Origin: an uncultured Gammaproteobacteria bacterium | GTDB lineage: Bacteria > Pseudomonadota > Gammaproteobacteria > UBA4575 | Direction: 5' to 3' | Length of the DNA stretch: 64,000 nt | NCBI GenBank assembly: GCA_951812785.1 | Contig: OX638335.1 | Coordinates: 571,630-635,629, forward strand | Translations under genes and position numbers: made by a program | Part shown: positions 63,262 through 64,000 of the stretch, in pieces | How the letters are laid out: every line of letters starts with the position of its first letter | Numbering within the stretch: position 1 is the first letter of the stretch | Notes under the pieces: generated by a model | Databases searched by the model: none | The model's input: only the letters and a program-made list of their open reading frames with translations | What the model was told of the DNA's origin: nothing

Positions 63262-64000
63262 CTACCTCATATATAACTGTTCAAACTGCTCGCGTGTGAG
63301 CACGCCATATACGTAGCGTGGCGTATTCTTGTTCCAATGCGTTATGCATAGTGCTTCCGATGTGTCTTGGTTGAATATATCTCTTGCCTCAGCCAGAGTT
63401 GTGCGCATATCTATTTGCGATATTTGTAATCTCTTTGCTGGAATTTGCATTAGATCTATTTCATCTTCAGTCTTGTCTTGTTTTTCTAAGTACTGAATAA
63501 GATCGACGCCTCTAATTAAAGCAACTGGAGTGCGTCCGTCTTGTATGCAAATCCATTGTGGGTCGCCTTCAATTGATTTAAGTGCTTTATTTGAGCTGGT
63601 AACTTTGGGTAACAGATTAAAGCTTCGGTTCATGGCTTTTGCTATGCTAGTTCTTTGTAGCGATTGTGTAATAGGGTCTTCATGAAAATCTAAGCCGCGC
63701 ACTTTTAATAACAAACTGAACACTGGCGGTTGTTTGACAAGAAAGTTGCCATTAACGATCCGCCCACTGCACCTATTACTAAGCTTGGACTAATTAGTCC
63801 TGCGGGCATGCCGCAACCAACGGAAATCGATGTGGCAAATAATTTCGCGATCATAATTGTTAGCAACAATGTCATGGGTAGTTGCCCCAATACGGCTGCA
63901 TTTAATGTGTCGTATCCTATTCCCATCACCTGTGGAATAAGGAGTGCAATCATCCCCGTTGCGCTGCCTGCGATTAGAAAACGAATACCCAAACTTAATG
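63262..64000 (-). pseudogene. ClC chloride channel gene with deletion and frameshift, cut by the window edge
   Basis: The N-terminal part (from the right edge) has SVGCGMPAGLISPSLVIGAV with G-x-P-x-G selectivity-type features. After GGSLMATF the frame shifts to VKQPPVFSLLLKVRGLDFHE, which in family members lies about 70 residues later, so the last membrane helices are missing. The C-terminal CBS-like region (residues up to REQFEQLY) is preserved. The gene is therefore non-functional, or the sequence has an error. The 5' part lies outside the window. Confidence 0.7.

Overview
The window looks like chromosome from a gammaproteobacterium of fairly low GC content, probably one living on reduced or methylated sulfur compounds. 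The gammaproteobacterial signs are lolB-ispE-tRNA-Gln-prs-rplY-pth-ychF in that order, bepA, rppH, and bfr/bfd with Fur-like boxes. The sulfur signs are soxYZ, a TusA-family protein, and a flavin monooxygenase that closely resembles dimethyl-sulfide monooxygenase (DmoA). I cannot name the genus.

Layout. 0.2-5.7 kb: a DUF2182 membrane protein, a mini SET-domain protein, a DASS anion transporter, and molybdopterin genes moaA, moaB and moaE around a truncated hemoglobin whose 3' end is frameshifted. 6.0-11.6 kb: a gene graveyard with a nonsense-interrupted Fic gene, an hsdM relic, pieces of an IS481-like element, an integron-type attC site next to a BrnT/BrnA-like toxin-antitoxin cassette, an IS1182-like fragment, and a peptidase M50 relic inside an IS copy. 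11.7-16.1 kb: a four-gene Gld-type ABC exporter operon. 16.1-17.3 kb: the most complete, still defective, IS481-like copy. 17.4-23.9 kb: a sigma54-controlled module made of a DmoA-like monooxygenase, a DUF4242 protein, a flavin reductase, an NtrC-type activator and a periplasmic binding protein. Three -24/-12 promoters share nearby GAAAC motifs. The module is cut off on the right by an IS end.

24.1-34.0 kb: a defence island. DUF4007, a large ATPase and a PAPS-reductase-like protein form an SspBCD-type single-strand DNA phosphorothioation set. They are followed by a helicase, a GHKL (MORC/Hsp90-like) ATPase and a PLD nuclease, a layout compatible with the described SspFGH partner module. 34-37.9 kb: accessory debris (secreted proteins, a broken hsdM, an IS3 relic) ending in the 3' half of a tRNA-Lys(UUU), the expected scar of an integrative element. 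38.0-42.0 kb: soxY/soxZ, bepA, tusA and ilvH. 42.0-48.2 kb: a decayed restriction-modification block (Eco57I-like methylase and PLD-SNF2 helicase, both full of frameshifts) bounded by inverted repeats. 48.2-55.1 kb: conserved housekeeping genes. 55.2-56.8 kb: a 3D-domain protein whose 3' end is duplicated around inserted beta-helix repeat genes, then a PLA2-like lipoprotein. 56.8-64 kb: HAD phosphatase, rppH, a Fur-box-preceded porin/FMN-binding/PepSY operon, bfr, bfd, DUF1461, hemJ and a broken ClC chloride channel.

How it fits together. The sulfur genes suggest DMS cleavage (DmoA plus reduced flavin) to methanethiol and formaldehyde, with SoxYZ and TusA handling sulfur further on. The accessory regions show repeated acquisition and decay of defence systems, with one apparently intact phosphorothioation-based system left. 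A single IS481-like family, now defective in every copy seen here, sits at most of the junctions.
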